Shown piece after piece: positions 44,326 through 57,461 of a DNA stretch of 64,000 bases. Position 1 is the stretch's first letter. Every line of letters starts with the position of its first letter. Source of the DNA: Archivesica marissinica (Eukaryota > Mollusca > Bivalvia > Venerida > Vesicomyidae); contig CM026397.1 of the NCBI GenBank assembly GCA_014843695.1, positions 45,085,272 through 45,149,271 on the forward strand, written 5' to 3'. The translations under genes were made by a program, and so were the position numbers. Below the pieces are notes generated by a model. That model saw nothing but the letters and a program-made list of their open reading frames with translations. It was not told the origin of the DNA and did no database searches.

Positions 44326-44374
44326 TTTGATATTTGTAAACAACTTCGCCTTCGGACCTCAAGTAGACCACCAG
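44326..44374 (+). CDS. DOT1L: DOT1L exon 8 of window (NNFAF motif)
   Basis: The acceptor TTATTCTTCAG is followed by one base completing threonine, then LIFVNNFAFGPQVDHQ and the donor GTAAGA. VNNFAFGP is the most characteristic DOT1 family motif. Its first asparagine (human N241) and first phenylalanine (F243) lie in the active site. Human DOT1L has GPEVDHQ where this exon has GPQVDHQ. The exon ends on a codon boundary. At 49 nt it is the shortest in the window, so its identity rests on this diagnostic motif. Confidence 0.97.
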
Positions 44375-44414
44375 GTAAGAACTTTGTTCTTAGTTTTGTT
44401 TTTATTTATAAAAA

Positions 44415-44840
44415 AATTTGATTACGAAACAAGTCTTTACAACTTTAGTTTAATCACTCTCGAAACCTCATTCCTGATGGAATCCATCTCCATGAGGGAG
44501 AGAGAAGAGGCAATGTGGGTTTAAGATTCATGAAATCCATCTCCATGAGGGAAAGAGAAGAGGCAATGTGGGTTTAAGATTCATGAAATCCATCTCCATG
44601 AGGGAAAGAGAAGAGGCAATGTGGGTTTAAGATTCATGGAATCCATCTCCATGAGGGAAAGAGAAGAGGCAATGTGGGTTTAAGATTCATGAAATCCATC
44701 TCCATGAGGGAGAGAGAAGAGGCAATGTGGGTTTAAGATTCTTACCTACGGACATCACCTGTCATTCTGTCGGTGGTTCCAACTGACACCCTCTCAATTA
44801 CGAAATGACCACCGTATCCATTACACCACGGAGACTCCAA
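44415..44840 (-). mobile_element. tRNA-derived SINE interrupted by its own 53-bp expansion
   Basis: On the minus strand the head is GGAGTCTCCGTGGTGTAATGG (near 44803-44833), an A-box-like start. The tail reads back through CTCTCTCCCTCATGG, GGAATGAGG and GAGAGTGATTAAAC to about 44415. The tail matches SINE family C while the head differs. The middle has been multiplied into the 53-bp array. Confidence 0.6.
44478..44742. repeat. 53-bp tandem array derived from SINE body, x5
   Basis: Units contain GAAATCCATCTCCATGAGGG and AGAGAAGAGGCAATGTGGG. The sequence is the minus-strand body of the SINE in which it lies. Confidence 0.93.
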
Positions 44841-44842
44841 AT

Positions 44843-44949
44843 GTGTCCTGATGTGTTTAACCGTGACTCAATGTCATGCCCCCACATCTGTGGGTTTGAG
44901 CACTACTAGGATGCTAAGTAAGGAAACTATCCAGCTGATTGGATATGGT
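44843..44949. other. Short unique spacer
   Basis: No feature. Confidence 0.35.
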
Positions 44950-47900
44950 CGTTGGTTCTACACTGCTTGGAGGATCACATATCTGCTCGTTAGTTAATCA
45001 CTGCTTGGAGGACCACCTGTCTGCTCGTTAGTTAATCACTGCTTGGAGGACCACCTGTCTGCTCGTTAGTTAATCACTGCTTGGAGGATCACCTGTCTGC
45101 TCGTTGGTTCTACACTGCTTGGAGGACCACCTGTCTGCTCGTTGGTTAATCACTGCTTGGAGGACCACCTGTCTGCTCGTTGGTTCTACACTGCTTGGAG
45201 GACCACCTGTCTGCTCGTTAGTTAATCACTGCTTGGTGGACCACCTGTCTGCTCGTTAGTTAATCACTGCTTGGTGGACCACCTGTCTGCTCGTTGGTTC
45301 TACACTGCTTGGTGGATCACCTGTCTGCTCGTTAGTTAATCACTGCTTGGTGGACCACCTGTCTGCTCATTAGTTAATCACTGCTTGGAGGACCACCTGT
45401 CTGCTCATTAGTTAATCACTGCTTGGAGGACCACCTGTCTGCTCGTTAGTTAATCACTGCTTGGAGGACCACCTGTCTGCTCGTTAGTTAATCACTGCTT
45501 GGTGGACCACCTGTCTGCTCGTTGGTTAATCACTGCTTGGTGGACCACCTGTCTGCTCGTTGGTTAATCACTGCTTGGTGGACCACCTGTCTGCTCGTTG
45601 GTTAATCACTGCTTGGAGGACCACCTGTCTGCTCGTTGGTTCTACACTGCTTGGTGGACCACCTGTCTGCTCGTTGGTTCTACACTGCTTGGAGGACCAC
45701 CTGTCTGCTTGTTAGTTAATCACTGCTTGGAGGACCACCTGTCTGCTCGTTAGTTAATCACTGCTTGGAGGACCACCTGTCTGCTCGTTGGTTCTACACT
45801 GCTTGGAGGACCACCTGTCTGCTCGTTAGTTAATCACTGCTTGGTGGACCACCTGTCTGCTCGTTGGTTCTACACTGCTTGGAGGACCACCTGTCTGCTC
45901 GTTGGTTAATCACTGCTTGGAGGACCACCTGTCTGCTCGTTAGTTAATCACTGCTTGGAGGACCTCCTGTCTGCTCGTTGGTTCTACACTGCTTGGTGGA
46001 CCACCTGTCTGCTCGTTAGTTAATCACTGCTTGGTGGACCACCTGTCTGCTCGTTAGTTAATCACTGCTTGGAGGACCACCTGTCTGCTTGTTAGTTAAT
46101 CACTGCTTGGTGGACCACCTGTCTGCTCGTTAGTTAATCTCTGCTTGGTGGACCACCTGTCTGCTCGTTAGTTAATCACTGCTTGGTGGACCACCTGTCT
46201 GCTCGTTAGTTAATCACTGCTTGGAGGACCACCTGTCTGCTCGTTAGTTAATCTCTGCTTGGTGGACCACCTGTCTGCTCGTTAGTTAATCACTGCTTGG
46301 AGGACCACCTGTCTGCTCGTTGGTTCTACACTGCTTGGAGGATCACCTGTCTGCTCGTTGGTTCTACACTGCTTGGAGGACCACATGTCTGCTCGTTAGT
46401 TAATCACTGCTTGGAGGACCACCTGTCTGCTCGTTGGTTCTACACTGCTTGGAGGACCACCTGTCTGCTCGTTGGTTCTACACTGCTTGGAGGACCACCT
46501 GTCTGCTCGTTAGTTAATCACTGCTTGGAGGACCACCTGTCTGCTCGTTAGTTAATCACTGCTTGGAGGACCACCTGTCTGCTCGTTAGTTCTACACTGC
46601 TTGGAGGACCACCTGTCTGCTCGTTGGTTAATCACTGCTTGGTGGACCACCTGTCTGCTCGTTGGTTAATCACTGCTTGGTGGACCACCTGTCTGCTCGT
46701 TAGTTAATCACTGCTTGGTGGACCACCTGTCTGCTCGTTAGTTAATCACTGCTTGGAGGACCACCTGTCTGCTCGTTGGTTCTACACTGCTTGGAGGACC
46801 ACCTGTCTGCTCGTTGGTTAATCACTGCTTGGAGGACCACCTGTCTGCTCGTTAGTTAATCACTGCTTGGAGGACCACCTGTCTGCTCGTTAGTTAATCA
46901 CTGCTTGGAGGACCACCTGTCTGCTCGTTAGTTAATCACTGCTTGGAGGACCACCTGTCTGCTCGTTGGTTAATCACTGCTTGGAGGACCACCTGTCTGC
47001 TCGTTAGTTAATCACTGCTTGGAGGACCACCTGTCTGCTCGTTAGTTAATCACTGCTTGGAGGACCACCTGTCTGCTCGTTAGTTAATCACTGCTTGGAG
47101 GACCACCTGTCTGCTCGTTGGTTAATCACTGCTTGGAGGACCACCTGTCTGCTCGTTAGTTAATCACTGCTTGGAGGACCACCTGTCTGCTCGTTAGTTA
47201 ATCACTGCTTGGAGGACCACCTGTCTGCTCGTTAGTTAATCACTGCTTGGAGGACCACCTGTCTGCTCGTTGGTTCTACACTGCTTGGAGGACCACCTGT
47301 CTGCTCGTTAGTTAATCACTGCTTGGAGGACCACCTGTCTGCTCGTTGGTTAATCTCTGCTTGGAGGACCACCTGTCTGCTCATTGGTTCTACACTGCTT
47401 GGTGGACCACCTGTCTGCTCGTTGGTTCTACACTGCTTGGAGGACCACCTGTCTGCTCGTTGGTTCTACACTGCTTGGAGGATCACCTGTCTGCTCGTTG
47501 GTTCTACACTGCTTGGAGGACCACCTGTCTGCTCGTTGGTTAATCACTGCTTGGAGGACCACCTGTCTGCTCGTTAGTTAATCACTGCTTGGAGGACCAC
47601 CTGTCTGCTCGTTGGTTAATCACTGCTTGGAGGACCACCTGTCTGCTCGTTGGTTCTACACTGCTTGGTGGACCACCTGTCTGCTCGTTAGTTAATCACT
47701 GCTTGGAGGACCACCTGTCTGCTCGTTGGTTCTACACTGCTTGGAGGACCACCTGTCTGCTCGTTGGTTAATCACTGCTTGGAGGACCACCTGTCTGCTC
47801 GTTAGTTAATCACTGCTTGGAGGACCACCTGTCTGCTCGTTAGTTAATCACTGCTTGGAGGACCACCTGTCTGCTTGTTAGTTAATCACTGCTTGGAGGA

Positions 47901-48895
47901 CCACCTGTCTGCTCGTTAGTTAATCACTGCTTGGTGGACCACCTGTCTGCTTGTTAGTTAATCACTGCTTGGAGGACCACCTGTCTGCTTGTTAGTTAAT
48001 CACTGCTTGGAGGACCACCTGTCTGCTCGTTAGTTAATCACTGCTTGGTGGACCACCTGTCTGCTCGTTAGTTAATCACTGCTTGGAGGACCACCTGTCT
48101 GCTCGTTGGTTCTACACTGCTTGGAGGACCACCTGTCTGCTCGTTGGTTAATCACTGCTTGGAGGACCACCTGTCTGCTCGTTAGTTAATCACTGCTTGG
48201 AGGACCACCTGTCTGCTCGTTAGTTAATCACTGTTTGGAGGACCACCTGTCTGCTCGTTGGTTCTACACTGCTTGGAGGACCACCTGTCTGCTCGTTAGT
48301 TAATCACTGCTTGGAGGACCACCTGTCTGCTCGTTAGTTAATCACTGCTTGGTGGACCACCTGTCTGCTCGTTGGTTAATCACTGCTTGGAGGACCACCT
48401 GTCTGCTCGTTAGTTAATCACTGCTTGGAGGACCACCTGTCTGCTCGTTAGTTAATCACTGCTTGGAGGACCACCTGTCTGCTCGTTGGTTCTACACTGC
48501 TTGGTGGACCACCTGTCTGCTCATTAGTTAATCACTGCTTGGAGGACCACCTGTCTGCTCGTTGGTTAATCACTGCTTGGAGGACCACCTGTCTGCTCGT
48601 TGGTTAATCACTGCTTGGTGGACCACCTGTCTGCTCGTTGGTTCTACACTGCTTGGAGGACCACCTGTCTGCTCGTTGGTTCTACACTGCTTGGAGGACC
48701 ACCTGTCTGCTCGTTGGTTAATCACTGCTTGGTGGACCACCTGTCTGCTCGTTGGTTAATCACTGCTTGGAGGACCACCTGTCTGCTCGTTAGTTAATCA
48801 CTGCTTGGTGGACCACCTGTCTGCTCGTTGGTTCTACACTGCTTGGAGGACCACCTGTCTGCTCATTAGTTAATCACTGCTTGGAGGACCACCCA
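44950..48895. repeat. Minisatellite, 38 bp x about 104
   Basis: Units contain CACTGCTTGGAGGACCACC and TGTCTGCTCGTT. They vary at three sites: GGTTCTA or AGTTAAT, GGAGG or GGTGG, and CTCG, CTTG or CTCA. The binary variants are scattered along the array and could serve as a variant-repeat map. Confidence 0.97.
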
Positions 48896-48967
48896 AGGTT
48901 CTTCACCACAATTGCGACAACTGGGACCTTGTGGCTCTAATTCATGCAGAAATAGCTTCGTAGTTAA

Positions 48968-49099
<132 letters not shown>

Positions 49100-49188
49100 T
49101 GAACTGTCTCGTGTTGCTCGACACATTCTATGTAGTTATTATTCAAAATTAGGCCAAGAAAGCCCACGGTTTGTTTGGATGAAATGAC

Positions 49189-49312
49189 TAAGAGATATGA
49201 GTTAGCTGCTGGGTCAGGCAGGCTTCCTAGGGTTTTGAGTTAGCTGCTGGGTCAGGCAGGCTTCCTAGGGTTATGAGTTAGCTGCTGGGTCAGGCAGGCT
49301 TCCTAGGGTTTA
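49189..49312. repeat. Tandem repeat, 39 bp x3
   Basis: Copies contain GAGTTAGCTGCTGGGTCAGG and CAGGCTTCCTAGGG. Confidence 0.93.
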
Positions 49313-49355
49313 AGTCATATTCCTGTTCAAGATGACCGCTACAATTTCTAATCAG

Positions 49356-50092
49356 GTGTTTACCATGCACGTGTATGTTTACAGTGAAGCCCCTCTAAAC
49401 CGAACGGCCATCGGACTAGAGATAAGGTGTTTACCATGCAAGTGTATGTTTACAGTGAAGCCCCTCTAAACCGAACGGCCATCGGACTAGAGATAAGGTG
49501 TTTACCATGCAAGTGTATGTTTACAGTGAAGCCCCTCTAAACCGAACGGCCATCGGACTAGAGATAAGGTGTTTACCATGCAAGTGTATGTTTACAGTGA
49601 AGCCCCTCTAAACCGAACGGCCATCGGACTAGAGATAAGGTGTTTACCATGCAAGTGTATGTTTACAGTGAAGCCCCTCTAAACCGAACGGCCATCGGAC
49701 TAGAGATAAGGTGTTTACCATGCAAGTGTATGTTTACAGTGAAGCCCCTCTAAACCGAACGGCCATCGGACTAGAGATAAGGTGTTTACCATGCAAGTGT
49801 ATGTTTACAGTGAAGCCCCTCTAAACCGAACGGCCATCGGACTAGAGATAAGGTGTTTACCATGCAAGTGTATGTTTACAGTGAAGCCCCTCTAAACCGA
49901 ACGGCCATCGGACTAGAGATAAGGTGTTTACCATGCAAGTGTATGTTTACAGTGAAGCCCCTCTAAACCGAACGGCCATCGGACTAGAGATAAGGTGTTT
50001 ACCATGCAAGTGTATGTTTACAGTGAAGCCCCTCTAAACCGAACGGCCACCGGACCAGAGATAACGTTCGGTTTAGAGGGGTTTACATAGTG
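49356..50092. repeat. 71-bp minisatellite seeded by a MITE terminus, x10
   Basis: Units contain GTGTTTACCATGCAAGTG, TTTACAGTGAAGCCCCTC and TAAACCGAACGGCC. Just after the last unit comes ACGTTCGGTTTAGAGGGG, the inverted complement of the unit's CCCCTCTAAACCGAAC. This looks like a MITE whose left end was tandemly multiplied while the right end remained single (about 50065-50092). Confidence 0.9.
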
Positions 50093-50319
50093 TGGTAGTT
50101 TTCTCCTAAATTAACAGTTCGTTACATGTTTATAGTTTGGCTGACAAGAAAACAGCATATAATGTAAAATCGGGTTTTTAGCAGGAATATGAACAGTATT
50201 GAGAATTCATGACTGCAATTAAAATTCTTAAGAATTATTGTTAATTAAATTTATGTTTGATAATCAAATATGGAATGGTTGATCATGTATTGCTTTTGGT
50301 TATGAATTGTCATGTTTAC
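50093..50319. other. Unique AT-rich intron 9 sequence
   Basis: No recognised feature. Confidence 0.4.
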
Positions 50320-50632
50320 CTGAGTGGGCGGAGTTAATGTGCTGACATTTCTTGTTTACCTGAGTGGGCGGAGTTAATGTGCTGACATTTCTTGTTTACC
50401 TGAGTGGGCGGAGTTAATGTGCTGACATTTCTTGTTTACCTGAGTGGGCGGAGTTAATGTGCTGACATTTCTTGTTTACCTGAGTGGGCGGAGTTAATGT
50501 GCTGACATTTCTTGTTTACCTGAGTGGGCGGAGTTAATGTGCTGACATTTCTTGTTTACCTGAGTGGGCGGAGTTAATGTGCTGACATTTCTTGTTTACC
50601 TGAGTGGGCGGAGTTAATGTGCTGACATTTCT
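50320..50632. repeat. Tandem repeat, 40 bp x8
   Basis: Identical copies of TGTTTACCTGAGTGGGCGG plus AGTTAATGTGCTGACATTTCT. The lack of variation implies recent expansion. Confidence 0.96.
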
Positions 50633-50738
50633 TTCTTTCGATGTATGAAATTGTTTAGCGGAAGAAATTGGGGTAAAAATATGCTACTATATGACTTCAA
50701 AATTTTAAAAATGTGCACCCCGGTCATGCTGATGCTAT
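50633..50738. other. Short unique spacer
   Basis: No feature. Confidence 0.35.
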
Positions 50739-53565
50739 TATATATGTCCAGGAAGTCCACGTCGCACCTCGTAAAACATTATATATGTCCAGGAAGTCCA
50801 CGTCGCACCTCGTAAAACATTATATATGTCCAGGAAGTCCACGTCGCACCTCGTAAAACATTATATATATTCAGGAAGTCCACGTTGCACCTCGTAAAAC
50901 ATTATATATATCCAGGAAGTCCACATCGCACCTCGTAAAACATTATATATGTCCAGGAAGTCCACGTCGCACCACATAAACATTATATATATCCAGGAAG
51001 TCCACATCGCACCTCGTAAAACATTATATATGACCAGGAAGTCCACATCGCACCTTGTAAAACATTATATATGTCCAGGAAGTCCACGTTGCACCTCGTA
51101 AAACATTATATATGTCCAGGAAGTCCACATTGCACCTCGTAAAACATTATATATGACCAGGAAGTCCACGTCGCACCTCGTAAAACATTATATATATCCA
51201 GGAAGTCCACATCGCACCTCGTAAAACATTATATATATCCAGGAAGTCCACATCGCACCTCGTAAAACATTATATATGACCAGGAAGTCCACATCGCACC
51301 TCGTAAAACATTATATATATCCAGGAAGTCCACATCGCACCTCGTAAAACATTATATATGTCCAGGAAGTCCACATCGCACCTCGTAAAACATTATATAT
51401 GACCAGGAAGTCCACGTCGCACCTCGTAAAACATTATATATATCCAGGAAGTCCACATCGCACCTCGTAAAACATTATATATATCCAGGAAGTCCACATC
51501 GCACCTCGTAAAACATTATATATGACCAGGAAGTCCACATCGCACCTCGTAAAACATTATATATATCCAGGAAGTCCACATCGCACCTCGTAAAACATTA
51601 TATATATCCAGGAAGTCCACATCGCACCTCGTAAAACATTATATATGTCCAGGAAGTCCACATCGCACCTCGTAAAACATTATATATGACCAGGAAGTCC
51701 ACATCGCACCTCGTAAAACATTATATATATCCAGGAAGTCCACGTCGCACCTCCTAAAACATTATATATGTCCAGGAAGTCCACGTTGCACCTCGTAAAA
51801 CATATATGTCCAGGAAGTCCACGTCGCACCTCCTAAAACATTATATATGTCCAGGAAGTCCACGTTGCACCTCGTAAAACATATATGTCCAGGAAGTCCA
51901 CGTCGCACCTCCAAAACATTATATATGTCCAGGAAGTCTACGTTGCACCTCGTAAAACATTATATATATCCAGGAAGTCTACGTTGCACCTCGTAAAACA
52001 TTATATATATCCAGGAAGTCCACGTTGCACCTCGTAAAACATTATATATATCCAGGAAGTCCACGTCGCACCTCCTAAAACATTATATATGTCCAGGAAG
52101 TCTACGTTGCACCTCGTAAAACATTATATATATCCAGGAAGTCCACGTTGCACCTCGTAAAACATTATATATATCCAGGAAGTCCACGTCGCACCTCCTA
52201 AAACATTATATATGTCCAGGAAGTCCACGTCGCACCTCCTAAAACATTATATATATCCAGGAAGTCCACGTCGCACCTCCTAAAACATTATATATGTCCA
52301 GGAAGTCCATGACGCACCTCGTAAAACATTATATATTTCCAGGAAGTCCACGTCGCACCTCGTAAAACATTATATATGTCCAGGAAGTCCACGTTGCACC
52401 TCGTAAAACATTATATATGTCCAGGAAGTCCACGTTGCACCTCGTAAAACATTATATATGACCAGGAAGTCCACATCGCACCTCGTAAAACATTATATAT
52501 GTCCAGGAAGTCCACGTCGCACCTCCAAAACATTATATATGTCCAGGAAGTCCACGTCGCACCTCGTAAAACATTATATATGTCCAGGAAGTCCACGTCG
52601 CACCTCGTAAAACATTATATATGTCCAGGAAGTCCACGTCGCACCTCCAAAACATTATATATGTCCAGGAAGTCTACGTTGCACCTCGTAAAACATTATA
52701 TATATCCAGGAAGTCCACGTTGCACCTCGTAAAACATTATATATATCCAGGAAGTCCACGTCGCACCTCCTAAAACATTATATATGTCCAGGAAGTCTAC
52801 GTTGCACCTCGTAAAACATTATATATATCCAGGAAGTCCACGTTGCACCTCGTAAAACATTATATATATCCAGGAAGTCCACGTCGCACCTCCTAAAACA
52901 TTATATATGTCCAGGAAGTCCACGTCGCACCTCCTAAAACATTATATATATCCAGGAAGTCCACGTCGCACCTCCTAAAACATTATATATGTCCAGGAAG
53001 TCTACGTTGCACCTGGTAAAACATTATATATGTCCAGGAAGTCCACGTCGCACCTCCTAAAACATTATATATATCCAGGAAGTCCACGTCGCACCTCCTA
53101 AAACATTATATATGTCCAGGAAGTCCACGTCGCACCTCGTAAAACATTATATATGTCCAGGAAGTCCATGACGCACCTCGTAAAACATTATATATGTCCA
53201 GGAAGTCCACGTCGCACCTCGTAAAACATTATATATGTCCAGGAAGTCCACGTCGCACCTCGTAAAACATTATATATGTCCAGGAAGTTCATGTCGCACC
53301 TCGTAAAATATTATATATGTCCAGGAAGTCCACGTCGCACCTCGTAAAACATTATATATGTCCAGGAAGTCCACGTCGCACCTCGTAAAACATTATATAT
53401 GTCCAGGAAGTCCACGTTGCACCTCGTAAAACATTATATATATCCAGGAAGTCCACGTTGCACCTCGTAAAACATTATATATATCCAGGAAGTCCACGTT
53501 GCACCTCGTAAAACATTATATATGTCCAGGAAGTCCACGTCGCACCTTGTAAAACATTATATAAA
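50739..53565. repeat. 41-bp minisatellite, left block
   Basis: Units contain ATATATGTCCAGGAAGTCC and ACGTCGCACCTCGTAAAACAT. Variants include TATCC or GACC for GTCC, and CTCC for CTCG. The part from about 52340 onward is repeated beyond the gap, shifted by about 2991 bp. Confidence 0.97.
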
Positions 53566-53654
53566 TGAAAAAATTGCGTTACTATTATCAATAGAAAAAA
53601 CCCAGTATTTTGTTGGATTTTTCCTGCTTAATGATATCACCTTGACGTAACACA
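53566..53654. other. Unique spacer, copy 1
   Basis: The non-repetitive sequence with ACCCAGTATTTTGTTGG is present again at 56557-56646. Confidence 0.7.
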
Positions 53655-53898
53655 CGATGATCGGGGATTGTTACGGAGGACATGCGGCGGTGGTGCCAAC
53701 CAACCCCCCACTGAATTGTTACATATCAGTTAGCCACCCCCCATGTCGGGGATTGTTACGGAGGACATGCAGCAGGTGCCAACCAACCCCCCACTGAATT
53801 GTTACATATCAGTTAGCCACCCCCCCCCATGTCGGGGATTGTTACGGAGGACATGCAGCAGGTGCCAACCAACCCCCCACTGAATTGTTACATATCAG
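53655..53898. repeat. About 87-bp minisatellite, left fragment
   Basis: Units contain GTCGGGGATTGTTACGG, AGGACATGCAGCAGGTGCC and a C-run. It stops at the N gap. Confidence 0.93.
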
Positions 53899-54898
53899 NN
53901 NNNNNNNNNNNNNNNNNNNNNNNNNNNNNNNNNNNNNNNNNNNNNNNNNNNNNNNNNNNNNNNNNNNNNNNNNNNNNNNNNNNNNNNNNNNNNNNNNNNN
54001 NNNNNNNNNNNNNNNNNNNNNNNNNNNNNNNNNNNNNNNNNNNNNNNNNNNNNNNNNNNNNNNNNNNNNNNNNNNNNNNNNNNNNNNNNNNNNNNNNNNN
54101 NNNNNNNNNNNNNNNNNNNNNNNNNNNNNNNNNNNNNNNNNNNNNNNNNNNNNNNNNNNNNNNNNNNNNNNNNNNNNNNNNNNNNNNNNNNNNNNNNNNN
54201 NNNNNNNNNNNNNNNNNNNNNNNNNNNNNNNNNNNNNNNNNNNNNNNNNNNNNNNNNNNNNNNNNNNNNNNNNNNNNNNNNNNNNNNNNNNNNNNNNNNN
54301 NNNNNNNNNNNNNNNNNNNNNNNNNNNNNNNNNNNNNNNNNNNNNNNNNNNNNNNNNNNNNNNNNNNNNNNNNNNNNNNNNNNNNNNNNNNNNNNNNNNN
54401 NNNNNNNNNNNNNNNNNNNNNNNNNNNNNNNNNNNNNNNNNNNNNNNNNNNNNNNNNNNNNNNNNNNNNNNNNNNNNNNNNNNNNNNNNNNNNNNNNNNN
54501 NNNNNNNNNNNNNNNNNNNNNNNNNNNNNNNNNNNNNNNNNNNNNNNNNNNNNNNNNNNNNNNNNNNNNNNNNNNNNNNNNNNNNNNNNNNNNNNNNNNN
54601 NNNNNNNNNNNNNNNNNNNNNNNNNNNNNNNNNNNNNNNNNNNNNNNNNNNNNNNNNNNNNNNNNNNNNNNNNNNNNNNNNNNNNNNNNNNNNNNNNNNN
54701 NNNNNNNNNNNNNNNNNNNNNNNNNNNNNNNNNNNNNNNNNNNNNNNNNNNNNNNNNNNNNNNNNNNNNNNNNNNNNNNNNNNNNNNNNNNNNNNNNNNN
54801 NNNNNNNNNNNNNNNNNNNNNNNNNNNNNNNNNNNNNNNNNNNNNNNNNNNNNNNNNNNNNNNNNNNNNNNNNNNNNNNNNNNNNNNNNNNNNNNNNN
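53899..54898. other. Assembly gap, exactly 1000 N
   Basis: A round-number gap flanked by near-identical sequence on both sides, shifted by about 2991 bp. Confidence 0.99.
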
Positions 54899-56556
54899 AC
54901 CTCGTAAAACATTATATATATCCAGGAAGTCCACGTTGCACCTCGTAAAACATTATATATATCCAGGAAGTCCACGTCGCACCTCCTAAAACATTATATA
55001 TGTCCAGGAAGTCCACGTCGCACCTCCTAAAACATTATATATATCCAGGAAGTCCACGTCGCACCTCCTAAAACATTATATATGTCCAGGAAGTCTACGT
55101 TGCACCTTGTAAAACATGATATATGTCCAGGAAGTCCACGTTGCACCTCGTAAAAACATTATATATATCCAGGAAGTCCACGTCGCACCTCCTAAACAAC
55201 TATATGTCCAGGAAGTCTACGTTGCACCTTGTAAAACATTATATATGTCCAGGAAGTCCACGTCGCACTCGTAAAAACATTATTATGTCCAGGAAGTCCA
55301 TGACGCACCTCGTAAAACATTATATATTTCCAGGAAGTCCACGTCGCACCTCGTAAAACATTATATATGTCCAGGAAGTCCACGTTGCACCTCGTAAAAC
55401 ATTATATATGTCCAGGAAGTCCACGTTGCACCTCGTAAAACATTATATATGACCAGGAAGTCCACATCGCACCTCGTAAAACATTATATATGTCCAGGAA
55501 GTCCACGTCGCACCTCCAAAACATTATATATGTCCAGGAAGTCCACGTCGCACCTCGTAAAACATTATATATGTCCAGGAAGTCCACGTCGCACCTCGTA
55601 AAACATTATATATGTCCAGGAAGTCCACGTCGCACCTCCAAAACATTATATATGTCCAGGAAGTCTACGTTGCACCTCGTAAAACATTATATATATCCAG
55701 GAAGTCCACGTTGCACCTCGTAAAACATTATATATATCCAGGAAGTCCACGTCGCACCTCCTAAAACATTATATATGTCCAGGAAGTCTACGTTGCACCT
55801 CGTAAAACATTATATATATCCAGGAAGTCCACGTCGCACCTCGTAAAACATTATATATATCCAGGAAGTCCACGTCGCACCTCCTAAAACATTATATATG
55901 TCCAGGAAGTCCACGTCGCACCTCCTAAAACATTATATATGTCCAGGAAGTCTACGTTGCACCTGGTAAAACATTATATATGTCCAGGAAGTCCACGTCG
56001 CACCTCCTAAAACATTATATATATCCAGGAAGTCCACGTCGCACCTCCTAAAACATTATATATGTCCAGGAAGTCCACGTCGCACCTCGTAAAACATTAT
56101 ATATGTCCAGGAAGTCCATGACGCACCTCGTAAAACATTATATATGTCCAGGAAGTCCACGTCGCACCTCGTAAAACATTATATATGTCCAGGAAGTCCA
56201 CGTCGCACCTCGTAAAACATTATATATGTCCAGGAAGTTCATGTCGCACCTCGTAAAATATTATATATGTCCAGGAAGTCCACGTCGCACCTCGTAAAAC
56301 ATTATATATGTCCAGGAAGTCCACGTCGCACCTCGTAAAACATTATATATGTCCAGGAAGTCCACGTCGCACCTCGTAAAACATTATATATGTCCAGGAA
56401 GTCCACGTTGCACCTCGTAAAACATTATATATATCCAGGAAGTCCACGTTGCACCTCGTAAAACATTATATATATCCAGGAAGTCCACGTTGCACCTCGT
56501 AAAACATTATATATGTCCAGGAAGTCCACGTCGCACCTTGTAAAACATTATATAAA
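54899..56556. repeat. 41-bp minisatellite, right block
   Basis: The same unit as 50739-53565. From about 55320 on, the order of variant units repeats that of the left block. The first few hundred bases contain small indels (for example near 55190 and 55265), typical of lower-quality contig ends. Confidence 0.96.
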
Positions 56557-56646
56557 TGAAAAAATTGCGTTACTATTATCAATAGAAAAAACCCAGTATT
56601 TTGTTGGATTTTTCCTGCTTAATGATATCACCTTGACGTAACACAC
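56557..56646. other. Unique spacer, copy 2
   Basis: Matches 53566-53654. Confidence 0.7.
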
Positions 56647-57290
56647 GATGATCGGGGATTGTTACGGAGGACATGCGGCGGTGGTGCCAACCAACCCCCC
56701 ACTGAATTGTTACATATCAGTTAGCCACCCCCCATGTCGGGGATTGTTACGGAGGACATGCAGCAGGTGCCAACCAACCCCCCACTGAATTGTTACATAT
56801 CAGTTAGCCACCCCCCCCCATGTCGGGGATTGTTACGGAGGACATGCAGCAGGTGCCAACCAACCCCCCACTGAATTGTTACATATCAGTTAGCCACCCC
56901 CCCCCATGTCGGGGATTGTTACGGAGGACATGCAGCAGGTGCCAACCAACCCCCCACTGAATTGTTACATATCAGTTAGCCACCCCCCCCCCATGTCGGG
57001 GATTGTTACGGAGGACATGCAGCAGGTGCCAACCAACCCCCCACTGAATTGTTACATATCAGTTAGCCACCCCCCCCCTGTCGGGGATTGTTACGGAGGA
57101 CATGCAGCAGGTGCCAACCAACCCCCCCCATGAATTGTTACATATCAGTTAGCCACCCCCCCCCCATGTCGGGGATTGTTACGGAGGACATGCAGCAGGT
57201 GCCAACCAACCCCCCACTGAATTGTTACATATCAGTTAGCCACCCCAACCCCCCACTGAATTGTTACATATCCGTTAGCCCCCCCCCCCA
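56647..57290. repeat. About 87-bp minisatellite, right block, x7-8
   Basis: Units contain CATGTCGGGGATTGTTACGG, CAGGTGCCAACCAACCCC and ATTGTTACATATCAG, separated by C-runs of 7-10. The first two units equal the left fragment. Confidence 0.94.
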
Positions 57291-57461
57291 TGCAATTAAA
57301 TAGAATAAATGTCCATTGCTTTCCAATAATCAGACCCTACACTTGTCATGCGACAGTCTTACCGGTAACTGTCTGTTAACAATCAGAGGTGATCCCGTGT
57401 AGTTCAAATTGTGTAATATATCTATGCGAGACATAGTGACTTTGGTGCGTTTGTCCGTCAA
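57291..57461. other. Unique intron 9 sequence
   Basis: No recognised feature. Confidence 0.35.
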
